Shown: one piece after another, positions 52,343 through 64,000 of the stretch | Layout of the letters: each line of letters begins with the position of its first letter | Numbering within the stretch: the stretch's first letter is position 1 | DNA from: Neoconidiobolus thromboides FSU 785 | Taxonomy: Eukaryota > Entomophthoromycota > Entomophthoromycetes > Entomophthorales > Neoconidiobolaceae | Direction of reading: 5' to 3' | Assembly: GCA_025603075.1 (NCBI GenBank) | Contig: MU626319.1 | Location: 45,365 to 109,364 of the forward strand | Length of the DNA: 64,000 nt | Program-made: the position numbers and the translations under genes | The notes under the pieces: model-generated | What the model saw: only the letters and a program-made list of their open reading frames with translations | Databases searched by the model: none | What the model was told of the DNA's origin: nothing

Positions 52343-54669
52343 ATGAGTAATTTGAATAACGAAGAGCTTCAACAATTCATTAAAGCTTTAGAACCACAAA
52401 AGTAATTTATCATCAAGATAAACTGAACGATTATTAACAATCAAATAGGAACTTGAGAAATAATTTTAATATTGGTAAAGAGAAGATCAATTTTTAAAGG
52501 AAGAGGCTAAATTTACAAATTAGATTTGAATAAAAAATTGAAAGAATATTTAAAACAAATCGAAACTATTTTTCTAGGGTTTAATAATACGGATGAAGGC
52601 CCTAATACTTACAGTTTTTCTCATGGTAAATTATAGTAGATATTAAATTACAATACGCTTATTTTGTATGTATTTAGCTGCTTTAATGCTCCAAAATACA
52701 ACTGTAGTTTATCATCGTAAAGTTGAATATCTATATCAATTGGCATACGCAGAAATGGTAGCGGAAAGGAAGTAATTAAGAAAATAATAAGGTATCTATG
52801 ACTAACTTCAAAATGTTTAGAAACAAATCGAAACATTTTGTTGGAGATAGTATTAGAAATTACGAAGACTATATTAATCAAGAACCTACATCTATTTTTA
52901 ACAACGGAGATTATATTGAAGGTGATAATTAGTAGTATGTACTATGGATTATAGTACTGATAATCTTTATTTAGCATCCACGAACATTGATAATCAAACT
53001 AACATAACTTTAAGTAAAACACAATTAAATATACCAGACTTATTGTTACCTAAAGAAGTAGAACAAAATATTTATCCATTAAATAACACAGTTTATGATC
53101 GTTATGGTAATTCTATTGGAAATTCATTAGACTTTATGGTAATTTAATATCAGAAGTGTAGTAATAAACTTAATATTAGTTTGTTTTATTTAACAGATGA
53201 ACCAGCTGAATTTAAGCCGATCAAATTTTAATTCAGCAATGAATGAGTCGATTGGATCGATTGAGGTTGGCCGTAGAGATAGTAAATATATATACCATGT
53301 TATATAGAAATATACTAATAGTAATGCTACTAGCAACGATGATAGATAATGGAATCGATAATGATTTTTATGATACACTAGGCTTTGATGATTATAATCC
53401 AAAAGATGACCAGAATCAAATTAATTTAACAGAAATGAACAATACTAATTTTGAAATCACCTCGTTGTCCAATGATGACATATTAAATCAATTATTATCA
53501 ACAAACTCAATTATCTTAGATCCCCATCAATCTATCCCTGATTTAGAATCGCCATTAAAAGAAGGTAGCATTAATACAATAATACAATAAAATTATATAA
53601 TGATCTCAATTGTAATAGTCGGACTAAAGGCAGTAATAAGTGATAATGTAGATGATCAAAGGGGTAAAAAGAAGACAAACAGTAAAAACAGTAATTTGGT
53701 ATATTTACTATTTATTTGATATTAACAATAATAGCAAACGACAAAGTATACTATAGTTATTCTACTTCAAATAGGAAATCAAAGAAAAGAAGCAACTTCC
53801 CAGGTAATAGCAAAGTACTAACCAAAGTATTAATTAATAATCATTGACCTTGTTATATTAGAATTAGAGCCGAACGATACTATACAAGAATTAGAAAGTA
53901 AGAAAAGAATCGATGATGCGTATATTGTGGAACAATATGATCAAAGTTTTAGAGACAACTATAATACTTTATTTACTAATTTAGATTTCGAAGTGGATTT
54001 TAACAATGAACAAGTAATAATTATATCAATCATTAAATATTGAATTGTTTTAACTTACTATTTTAGTACAATGATGAATCATCTTCATTTAATAATGACA
54101 ATAGTCAATCTCATTGGATAGATAATGAAAAGTACAATCAAATGGTGATACTATTAATTAATTGAATTGATATTGTTAATATTAACATCAATCTTAGAAA
54201 CCATTTTTAGAAGAAGCAGTTAGATTCGAATCCCAATTGGAATGTAAATTGAGTAGGAAAGTCAAACATTGGGATCACCATATTAAAAAGATATTAGCTG
54301 AACAAGTAAACATCAACGCTATATAAATTATGAAAATATTAATATTATATTAGAACAAAAAACCGGTATTCAACTTGTCAACTTATCAAAATAATATAAA
54401 TAACTGGTTACAATGTGGTATGTTTTGTTATTAATAATGTAGCTTAATGTATTTATATATTTTATAGATGAAGAGTTGGATTTCAAATCCAAGTTTAATC
54501 ATTCAGATCCCAAAGAAATTTCACGTTACTTTTTGGCTACTCTACATATGGTAATTTTAGTTTTAATTTTATTATATGACTATATAGTATTATTTTCAAG
54601 GCACAAGACAGTCATATTTCTATTGCTAGTTCAGATTCTTTGGAAAACTTTGTTATTATTAAGCAATAA
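52343..54669 (+). CDS. NCAPH2: Condensin II kleisin subunit CAP-H2
   Basis: Kleisin that bridges SMC2/SMC4 and recruits the HEAT subunits of condensin II. ATG at 52343 (MSNLNNEELQQFIKALEPQ). After 48-50-nt introns comes LRNNFNIDLNKKLKEYLKQI, then TYSFSHAALMLQNTTVVYHR and KVEYLYQLAYAEMVAERK, matching the conserved N-terminal CAP-H2 helices (EAALLIQG..VY.KKVEYLY). The middle (52800-53600) is acidic and Asn-rich, with uncertain splicing around 52915-52955. The C-terminus has RKVKHWDHHIKKILAEQ, FNLSTYQNNINNWLQC and KEISRYFLATLHMAQ, matching the winged-helix end of CAP-H2 (V.RxFLAxLQLAN). Stop at 54669. Roughly 500 residues. Condensin I CAP-H and Rad21/Rec8 lack this wording. One or two middle exons remain unsettled. 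Confidence 0.82.
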
Positions 54670-55853
<1,184 letters not shown>

Positions 55854-56313
55854 AGTTAGCAAGCTTTCTAAATAACCTATTTATCGCTTTTGCAAACTAT
55901 ATTTAAAATAAACCTTGAATAGTAGTCTATATTTTTCCTCACTATTGTATCTCTTTTCTTCTGAGCTGAATCTATGTTGTTTTAATAAAAAAAATATGTT
56001 TAATATTTAATGTTCTGCTAATATTATTAAAAGCGTTATTAATCTCCCAAATGATTTGCTATTAAGCTGAAATAAACAATAATTAAGCAAGTGGTGATAA
56101 AGGCAACATTAAAAGGTGCTTCATAACTTTTGCCTTTAGCTAACAGATTTTGTTCCATCTAAAACTGCTAACCAGAACTATTCCCTATTCAATCAATAGA
56201 GAAAGTACTGAGATACTTACAACTTAGTGTTAAACAGTGATTTATAGTCTATTTTTAAATACATTTGATTTCTTATTTTTTTATGTTAAATATGATAATT
56301 GAATATGAGAGTT

Positions 56314-56548
56314 AGTTCAAAAACTTGGTTCAAATTTCGTCCAATTTGGTTTTTTCCAAAGATTGTAAATTAAGTGAGTACCTTTGTACTATGAGATTAG
56401 CTATTTTTTTGCTTAATTTCATATTACTCATATTGAAACGTTTTTATCCAGTTTTAATAATTTTTTAACATTATGTTATAGGGATGGTCAGAAAAGTGAA
56501 TTAGAAAATTTTATTTTCAACTTTAACTTAGCTTTGAAACACTCATAT
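56314..56548 (+). repeat. 235-bp repeat, right copy of an inverted pair
   Basis: Starts AGTTCAAAAACTTGG and ends GAAACACTCATAT. Inverted and nearly identical to 52013-52246. The 4.07 kb between them contains exactly CAP-H2 and histone H4. Confidence 0.9.
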
Positions 56549-56571
56549 TAGAATTAGAATTAGAATTAGAA
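56546..56571 (+). repeat. TTAGAA tandem run
   Basis: Four units of ATTAGA/TTAGAA directly abutting the end of the right repeat copy. It may be a slippage product at the insertion edge. Confidence 0.6.
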
Positions 56572-57215
56572 CTTTCCAATTTTTAGAACTTTGGGAGAGT
56601 AACCAGCTTACAAGTGTTTTACTTTTAAAGGAATGAAAGTGTAAAAAGTTAAGGTGGAAAAGCAAAAATGAAGTAACGAGATATTAAAGTTAATGCAAAT
56701 AGAAAAATATTATGGTTTCCTATGTGTTAAAAAGGTAAATTAGTGTTAATAAGCTCTAATTCTGATAGTTAAAGCTACTAGTAAAGGATCTAATACTTAC
56801 CATTAATGTGATAGCAAGTTTAATTAAAGTAAAATAAAATAAAAATTCATAAAGTTTTACATTTCCCATTTAATAACCTACAGCTTTACTACTGTTACTC
56901 TGCTTCACTAAAGTAAAAATACGACTAACTCTAAGACATACTTTCTAATATGTATAGTGAAATCGATTGATGTTTAAAACATGTTATTATTAAATAAACC
57001 AAAACCTATTTTAAATAGTCAAATTTGAAAAGCTTATTTAAAAATTTAAAAATCACTTTATTATCCTATTAAATTTAAATTAATAGTATTATAAAGTTCA
57101 TATATTATTGAAAAACAATATGAGTATTTTTATAAATGTATTTTAAATTTTAAGTCATTTATTCGACTTGTTTAATATACATAATACTTGTTAATTGTAT
57201 ATAAATAAAATTAAC

Positions 57216-57241
57216 ATAATAATAATAATAATAATAATAAT
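57216..57241 (+). repeat. ATA trinucleotide microsatellite
   Basis: Eight or so ATA units just downstream of the small membrane ORF. Simple repeat with no assigned role. Confidence 0.8.
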
Positions 57242-57278
57242 TAAAGCATAGCCAATAAATTTAGCCAATCTGATAACT

Positions 57279-57497
57279 TTATTGAATAAAATAAAAACAT
57301 AACAAAAATATTAAGCTCGATAATAACAATACTAAATGGTCTGAAAAGCCCTTCTTTTTGCCTAACGGGAAGATAACTTGTAAGGTAATACCCAATGCTA
57401 ATAAAACGACAATAAGTGAAAATAGAGAAGGAAAAGAGATACATCCATCCAACAATAGCATATAACAAAATGAAACAATAGAGTTTAAAACGTACAA
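57279..57497 (-). CDS. Small multi-pass membrane protein, unidentified
   Basis: 72 codons from ATG 57497, with three hydrophobic segments (SIVSFCYMLLLDGCISF, SLFSLIVVLLALGITLQVI, HLVLLLSSLIFLLCFYF) joined by a basic loop FPLGKKKG, ending FIQ. An overlapping 88-codon frame (57507-57241) is also hydrophobic. The separated helices and basic loop make the 72-codon frame more natural. It begins 85 bp from RPS5, divergently. It could be the last exon of a longer gene. I do not recognise the family. Confidence 0.35.
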   Translation of the reverse strand: MYVLNSIVSFCYMLLLDGCISFPSLFSLIVVLLALGITLQVIFPLGKKKGFSDHLVLLLSSLIFLLCFYFIQ

Positions 57498-57582
57498 TAT
57501 ATATCATATGTCGAAATCTAACATAAATCCTGGAAATTTGAATAAAGTGAACCTAAAATAGTATATTTAGAACAAAGACATA

Positions 57583-58335
<753 letters not shown>

Positions 58336-58979
58336 AAAACTCAATTGAAACTAATAAATATATTCGAGTTATAAAATTAAAATAACTATTTAACTTAATA
58401 GCAAATAATATTTTTTCTAGTGATTAAGGATTTGTTTATTGTATATTGGTTTTGATAAAATAAATAACAATGCTCAACTGATAATACGAATATAAATAAT
58501 AATGGCTATGGAATAAAAATATCGTGTTTTATAAGTGATTATATCCATTGTCTGGTTAAAAATGAAGAGATAATGTATACTATTAACTTTTAGTCAAAGA
58601 AAATTATATATGACCGGAGGAGAGGGAATACATGTATTTATTAGCTCTAATTAGTGAATGCTTGGTGAGCAGGGAATATTTTGAATAAGGTAATGATAAA
58701 TAAATAAATAAATATAGCAATTTAGTATAATTTATTAAAATTTATTATTTTGGCTAAGGAAAATAACCATTTGGGGATGTTTTTTAGCTTCATTACTTTT
58801 TCTATCTTTTAAGCGCTATTTGGGTAGAGGAGTTCTTAGTAAAATTCTTAAACACAAAAATATATCCCCATTTACACTTTTTAACATATCACTAAAGTTA
58901 AGAACGATTAAAAATTAAAAATGATATATAAAGCAAGTTGTTATTTATTTAAATTCATCAAAAAATTATAAGTTGTGAA
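58336..58979. other. Intergenic gap with one MITE
   Basis: Lies between the convergent 3' ends of RPS5 and the homeodomain gene. Contains MITE copy 11 and nothing else recognised. Confidence 0.45.
58770..58872 (-). mobile_element. MITE copy 11 (inverted)
   Basis: TTTGGGGATGTTTTTTAGC left end, ATATCCCCATTTA right end, AAGCGCTATTTGGGTAG core. Termini slightly mutated. Confidence 0.85.
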
Positions 58980-59729
58980 TTATAATGATTGAGTATGTTC
59001 CAACACCCTATTATTGTTAAATAGCAAGTTGAAATATGCCCAATCACTAATACTCACATTATTCATAAACATACTATTATAAACATAGGAACAATTAATA
59101 TCATTGTGAAGTTTAGGAATTATATGGCTGTTGCTATTGTCATAATCAAAATCTAACACTTGTTGATTGCTATCCATCATAGTATATAGACTAGCATTAT
59201 TTGTAAAATTATTAGATACAATACTAGTATAGTTATTAGTGAAAGCCGGATTGATACTCAAAGTATTATCATATACATTATCAAAAACGGAGAGTGGACT
59301 GATAGCAGAATTATTAAAGTCATCATAATAAAGCAAATTTGGATCAATCATCGGATTATTATATTCATCAAAAAAAGGAATAGGAATAAGATTTAAAGAA
59401 TTGTTGTGATTGACATTAAAGGGAGTTACTGGGCTTATGTTTGAGCTATTTACATTGCCATTACCTGTGATATTATTTAAAATAGTTGATTTAGACTTCT
59501 GCCGTGCATTTTGAAACCAATTATTAACTTTGCGGATCGTCACGTTTAATTCTATGGCAATTGCTTGCTTATCTATTTTATTTGGCTTTTTGTTCTTCTT
59601 AAAATACTCCGTTAAATATTCCCTTTGGTATGGTTTGAAGGTAACTTTGCTGCTGGGAACACTTTCGTTTTTTAGTAGCTCCCCTATTACATCCGAACTC
59701 AAACTGTGCCTGATGCTTTTTTTCCTCAT
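58980..59729 (-). CDS. Homeodomain transcription factor, Asn-rich
   Basis: 249 residues, single exon. A typical 60-residue homeodomain occupies residues about 28-88: KVTFKPYQREYLTEYFKKN, IDKQAIAIELNVTIRKVNN, WFQNARQKSKS, with W48, F49, N51 and R53 of helix 3 present. No three-residue TALE insertion. The rest is Asn/Ser/Tyr-rich with possible short acidic-hydrophobic activation segments. The type resembles fungal HD proteins, which include mating-type factors, but no partner HD1/HD2 arrangement is proved. A decayed paralogue lies 1.6 kb upstream at 61346-61960 in the same orientation. Confidence 0.85.
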   Translation of the reverse strand: MRKKSIRHSLSSDVIGELLKNESVPSSKVTFKPYQREYLTEYFKKNKKPNKIDKQAIAIELNVTIRKVNNWFQNARQKSKSTILNNITGNGNVNSSNISPVTPFNVNHNNSLNLIPIPFFDEYNNPMIDPNLLYYDDFNNSAISPLSVFDNVYDNTLSINPAFTNNYTSIVSNNFTNNASLYTMMDSNQQVLDFDYDNSNSHIIPKLHNDINCSYVYNSMFMNNVSISDWAYFNLLFNNNRVLEHTQSL

Positions 59730-61345
59730 TTTTTGTAATTAAACACAATATCTATTTTTTATTTATATATACTTCTAGAGTAGTGAGTATTTCATTATTT
59801 TAGATAAAAGTGATGATACTGTAAAATAAAATGATTGTTTATAGACATCATTTAAATCTCATTTTTTTAATAAAATATTTAATTTTATTATTCATTTACT
59901 AAGTTTGTCTCATCTCAAACATTGCTAATAGAAATAAATTTTAATACTAAGTTACATAAAGTATTACTAATTTCGTAATCTTAAAAAAATAAACTTATTT
60001 TCATTTAAACTAAAGACTAAAGTAAACGATAATAGTATCAATGTATGGCTATCTCTTTAAAAAGCTGGCATTACTATGCTTATTATCATTTGATATTACT
60101 AAGAAATATTATGATATATTCGAAAACAAGTAAAGATATAATATTAACTTTAAATCTTTTTTTTGAAATAACATAAGGGGATGTATTTTTGTGTTTAAGA
60201 ATTCTACTAACAAATTTTCCGCTTAAATAGTGCTTAAAAAATGGAAAACAATGAAGTCAAAAAAAACACTCTCATAAGTTAATTTTATTAAATTTGAGCA
60301 TGTGCTTTTATAATATCAATACTTAGAAAAGTAAGAAAACCATTCAAGTTGAATGGTTTTTAATAACAATAATGGTTTAAAAGACAGGTCATTACTACTG
60401 TTATTCATTTATGATAATATCACTCCTTTAATACTTATATATCATTTTGTTTATTATAAAGAGTTTATAGTATTGAGAGAAATAGCTATAAGACAAAGTA
60501 AACAAATTTTTTTAAATTTACTTATAGACAACAAAATAAAAAACAAAGGATAAATTTAGTAACTTTAATAAGATTAAGACCCTCTGACTTTTGATGCTTC
60601 TTGTTTTTTATCATTTGTAACTAACCCTAACATACTAGACTATACTGGTCGTAATATGGAAATCAGGATATCATTAAAGACCATCTAACAATAACTATAT
60701 TATGGTAGATATGATGATTGAGCTTGAACGAGTTTATGAAGCATAGGAGTAGTGTAAATTCCTTATTATAATAAACCTTTTTTATAATTAAAATATTGAA
60801 ACTGTAAACCTCATATTGTGACTATACTCAAAACATAAACACAATATTCTGTAAATAATCAATATTTAATGCTAATAGTTGTTAAGTTTGAAAAAATCAA
60901 GTAAAAGAAAAACACATTGCCTTTTTAAGTTTTAAAGACCGAGTTAGACTAATCGTATATGCCATATAGACCAAGATAAACAAATGGTTAATATTAATTT
61001 TAAAACGAAATAAAATTATACAATTCATTATAACTCTTTAAAAGAAATATCGATATCATTTTACAGGTAGCTTTTTGTCAAAATTTGTGATTTAACCTAA
61101 AATATTATATTTATTTTAATACTATTTTAAAATCAATTTGACTATTTAATAAAGTAGATTGATAATATGAATTCCTTTATTGATTGTAGGGGATATTAGA
61201 GCTAGCGGTAATGGTACATTCTCTTTACAACTTATTAAAGGATAGTTGAATATTGCTATCTGCCTTGAATTGTAATTACACTAAAAAAACTATTATAATA
61301 GGCACTAGTATTAAGTATATTGTTGATAAAGTAGTTACTAAAATG
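59730..61345. other. Gap between the two homeodomain loci, with one MITE
   Basis: Contains the promoter of the intact HD gene, MITE copy 12 and the 3' tail of the decayed paralogue. A 66-codon plus-strand frame at 60353 is not gene-like. Short similarities between 60440-60500 and 62650-62700 suggest the upstream regions were duplicated together with the HD genes. Confidence 0.45.
60174..60276 (+). mobile_element. MITE copy 12
   Basis: TAAGGGGATGTATTTTTGTG left end, CACTCTCATA right end, core TTAAATAGTGCTTAAAAAATGG. About 440 bp upstream of the intact HD gene start. Confidence 0.85.
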
Positions 61346-61960
61346 CTAATAGAATCTTTCATTATAGGAATCATTACAAGTACCATGATTGCTGTTAATT
61401 TCACGAGTAGTGCAATCATTAATGTACTTATCAATAATTTCAGGGATGGAAGAAATAACATATTTATCGTTAGCGATCCCGGAGTTATAATAGTTAACAA
61501 GACGTCTATTGTTGCTATGAATTTCAGGAATGTGGTGGTTATTAAAATAGCTGTCTAGAAAAAAATCAAATGCTCATTGATTATTGTAATTCATATAGTA
61601 AACATCACTGGGTGGAATGTTATTATTTTTACTGATACATTTTGGAGCACTAATTAAACCACTACATTTATCACAATAATAAGAAGTCGGATTCAAATTT
61701 GAACTATAGTTATATAGGTTACTTACGGTGTTATTTGGAATTATCAATACATGCTTTTGACTCATATTTTGAAACCAGGTATCCACTTTATATCTTAGTA
61801 CTTTTAACTTAATCGCAATTTTGTAAATATCCTGGCTGTCTGGGTAACTATCCTTTTTAAAGCATCTCAATAAGTATTTTTTCTGGTAAGCTCTAAAACT
61901 AGTTTTATTACTATCAACGTTCCCATTTTTTAGCGGCTCATCTGCTACATCAAAGTCCAA
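61346..61960 (-). pseudogene. Decayed homeodomain paralogue
   Basis: MDFDVADEPLKNGNVDSNKT then a degenerate homeodomain (FRAYQKKYLLRCFKKDSYPD ... KVDTWFQNMSQKH) in which R53 of helix 3 is Ser. The frame meets TGA at 61574 but continues in the same frame for 75 more codons to TAG at 61346. That extension (FNNHHIPEIHSNN) aligns with the tail of the intact gene (SNSHIIPKLHND), so both stops are nonsense mutations in a formerly longer protein. Further similarity beyond the TAG (NYFINNILNTSAYYNSFF) supports this. Skipping the TGA by an intron does not preserve the frame. Confidence 0.65.
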
Positions 61961-63413
61961 ATTATAACTAACCCATCCCTTTTCTAATTTCTTGTGATTA
62001 AATTGTTTCTTAACTTATAGTTTATATAGTTTATAGCAAACAAGTATTTTACAATTAAATAAAAAGTCAATATGATAGGCTTATAAATAATTAAACAAAC
62101 ATCATTCAAGCTTATTTATTTATCAACTACTTCATTGTTTATTTACTTAGCTATTCACTTCATCCTAAGTATTGATTATTAGAGGTAAAATTCACAACAC
62201 TGAGCTCTATGCAAAATAACTGAATTTTATAATGTTTATGAAAAAAGACTTATTTTTTATTAATATATTTAAGCTGGAATCAATAAATCGATAATAAATA
62301 ACATAATATCACTGGCTTATAATAAGGCTCTTTTTATTACCCACCATGAATGAAGTATTTTATTTATTCAAGAAAAGGTATTGAGCATTATTTGTTTTTA
62401 TTGCGTTATATATTCTAAAAAACAGAACAATATTAATATCATAAAAGCACATGCGGAAGTTTGTTAAACTCAACTTCACAAAAGAATAAGTGTTACTTTG
62501 TAAGTCTAATATTTTCATGTCTTATCTTTATTAATAAATTTAACTTTATTCAAATTGCTATCTCATTTTTTTAAATAATAAATATATTCTAAAAAACGAT
62601 TTATTAATATTACTCATTAGAATGTGTCACTTCAACTAAAACCATATTTTGTTTATTATAAAGAGGTTAAAATTTAAGGAAACGGTTATAAAACAAACTA
62701 AATTCTAGAGCTAATAAAATTTTGTCTAAAAGACTAATAAAAAATAATAAAAATAGATTAACAAAATAATAAAATAAAAATCTCTTGGCCTATGCGAATC
62801 ATTTATTTAGAAATTAAAGGCTTATACTTAAAATTTAGAAATTGTTTATCTATTTACTTATAAACCCAATCATATGGATAATCCCTTTACTTTAACAACT
62901 ATTTTAAAGCTCTATACTTTATTTTGCTGATGTGAATAGTTAGATATCATAAAGTTAACATCAAGATATTAGTAAAAATAATATAATAATTTAGTCAAAG
63001 TCCTAATGAATTAAATTTAACTAGAATCACAGTAATAAAGGAGTATCAGCAAAAGGGTCACAGCTATTTTTAGTCAAAAGATTGCAGTTTTTTACAATCT
63101 AAAAGTGTAAATGATCTTAACACAAATTTGGCATAAAAGCTTTAATTCAAATAGTAAATCAAGTTAGGCTCCCTAAATTTATTATCAGGATTAATTTTAA
63201 ACTAAAAACAATGCTGTAATATTGAAGTTGCATAAATCATTTAAAGCCTTGTTTATAGCTCTGCATTATAGATGATTCAATTTCATACAGTAAGTCATGA
63301 AAGCCTTTGAAGCTAAGTAATAAAACATAATTAGAAAGGAATAAGATTAGTATAAATAGAATGAATTGGAGTTGAAATCCAATATTAATTTATTAAAACA
63401 ATAATATATAACA
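61961..63413. other. Intergenic region
   Basis: AT-rich. A weakly duplicated stretch near 62640-62700 matches 60440-60500. No gene recognised. The right end holds the promoter of the secreted repeat protein. Confidence 0.4.
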
Positions 63414-64000
63414 ATGATTTGCAATAAATTTATACTAAGTTTAACTTTATCAGCAGTATTAGCTCAAAACGCAAACCCAGCTTCTAATCAAATACCACCT
63501 CCATCAAATATAAAGCCTTCTAATGGACCTCCAAACCAAGATTTACCTCCACAACTTGCACAACCTCAAAATAACTTACAACCTAATGGACTCCCTAATG
63601 GACAATCAGGCAACCCGCTATCTCAAAACCCAACCCCAATAAATCCTTCACCACAAGCAGCAAATGATCCAAATTGGGCAGTACCATACCAAGCTAAAGA
63701 CGTTTTTTGGGCAGTACCAAACCAGGCTAAAGATGTGTTTTGGGCAGTACCAAATCAAGCTAAGGATGTGTTTTGGGCATTAAAGGATGGTAAGGCGCCT
63801 GGTCCATCTAATAATAATCCTCCATCCGGTCCTCCTCCTTCTAATCAAGGGCCACCAAATGGACCACCACCATTGGGTCAAGGGCCACCACCAACAGGAC
63901 AAAACGGACCACCAAATGGCCCACCACCTAATCAAGGACCACCAAATGGCCCACCACCTAATCAAGGACCACCAAATGGCCCACCACCTAATCAAGGACC
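63414..64000 (+). CDS. Secreted Pro/Asn/Gly-rich tandem-repeat protein (3' end beyond the window)
   Basis: ATG at 63414 opens a frame that is still open at 64000 (195 codons so far). Signal peptide MICNKFILSLTLSAVLAQ, then a Pro/Asn/Gln-rich segment. Next come three copies of a WAVPxQAKDVF unit of 11 residues (63678-63778), the last one running into WALKDGKAPGP. After that, repeats of the pattern GPPNGPPPNQ begin at about 63850 and become exact at the window edge. Low-complexity Pro-rich secreted proteins are typical of cell-wall or extracellular matrix structures; function is unknown. The opposite-strand frame rich in W and R over the same repeats is an artefact. Confidence 0.75.
   Translation, partial: MICNKFILSLTLSAVLAQNANPASNQIPPPSNIKPSNGPPNQDLPPQLAQPQNNLQPNGLPNGQSGNPLSQNPTPINPSPQAANDPNWAVPYQAKDVFWAVPNQAKDVFWAVPNQAKDVFWALKDGKAPGPSNNNPPSGPPPSNQGPPNGPPPLGQGPPPTGQNGPPNGPPPNQGPPNGPPPNQGPPNGPPPNQG

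Larger units (their letters stand above)
55854..57278. other. Intergenic region with the right inverted-repeat copy
   Basis: Contains the repeat at 56314-56548, the TTAGAA run beside it and the ATA microsatellite at 57216. No gene recognised. Confidence 0.45.

Noticed and set aside
54214-54235. GATTCGAATCCCAATTGG, resembling a tRNA T-arm
   Set aside because: It lies in the CAP-H2 coding exon (RFESQLECKL), and no acceptor or anticodon arms are present. No convincing tRNA gene was found in the window.
61253-61558. Hydrophobic frames on both strands (101 and 74 codons)
   Set aside because: They overlap the tail of the decayed homeodomain gene, whose frame aligns with the intact paralogue.
63780-63995. 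Minus-strand Trp/Arg-rich 71-codon frame
   Set aside because: Antisense of the GPPNGPPPNQ repeats of the secreted protein.

Overview
The window is a very AT-rich (clearly well over 70% A+T) eukaryotic nuclear segment with compact, intron-rich genes. Most introns are about 45-65 nt, GT-AG, often with a CTAAC-like branch site. The gene set points to a fungus: a Pkc1-type kinase (HR1-HR1-C2-C1-C1-kinase), an ERG24 sterol C-14 reductase, MKT1, SLH1, SEC18 and FLYWCH/MITE debris. A probable U12-type (AT-AC) intron and a probable condensin II kleisin (CAP-H2) make Ascomycota or a typical yeast unlikely and suggest an early-diverging fungal lineage. I cannot name the species.

Layout, left to right. 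1-6.2 kb: minus-strand lipoate-protein ligase (cut by the window edge), an Asn-rich protein of unknown function and ERG24. 6.2-12.7 kb: gene-poor, with five copies of a ~105-bp TA-flanked MITE, a candidate solo LTR, and two convergent small secreted-protein genes. 12.7-34.1 kb: housekeeping block with MKT1, PFK-2/FBPase-2, a hotdog thioesterase, beta-adaptin, the SLH1/ASCC3 helicase and the tRNA adenosine deaminase TAD1. 34.1-44.9 kb: gene-poor, with a decayed Dicer, the intact glutaryl-CoA dehydrogenase, an LRR-like remnant, a FLYWCH-like exon or remnant, and three MITEs. 44.9-58.4 kb: PKC1, SEC18, CAP-H2, histone H4, a small membrane ORF and ribosomal protein S5 (uS7). A 235-bp nearly identical inverted repeat pair brackets CAP-H2 and H4. 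58.4-64 kb: an intact homeodomain gene, a decayed homeodomain paralogue, two MITEs, and a secreted Pro-rich tandem-repeat protein that runs off the window.

There are no operons. Genes are paired convergently with very short gaps (beta-adaptin/SLH1, PKC1/SEC18) or divergently (thioesterase/beta-adaptin, the membrane ORF/RPS5). Functionally the segment mixes mitochondrial metabolism (lipoylation, lysine/tryptophan catabolism), membrane traffic (clathrin adaptor, NSF), sterol synthesis, translation and RNA surveillance (MKT1, SLH1, TAD1, RPS5), chromatin (CAP-H2, H4) and cell-wall signalling (PKC1). The fast-evolving parts are the secreted repeat proteins, the homeodomain pair and the mobile-element-rich gaps.
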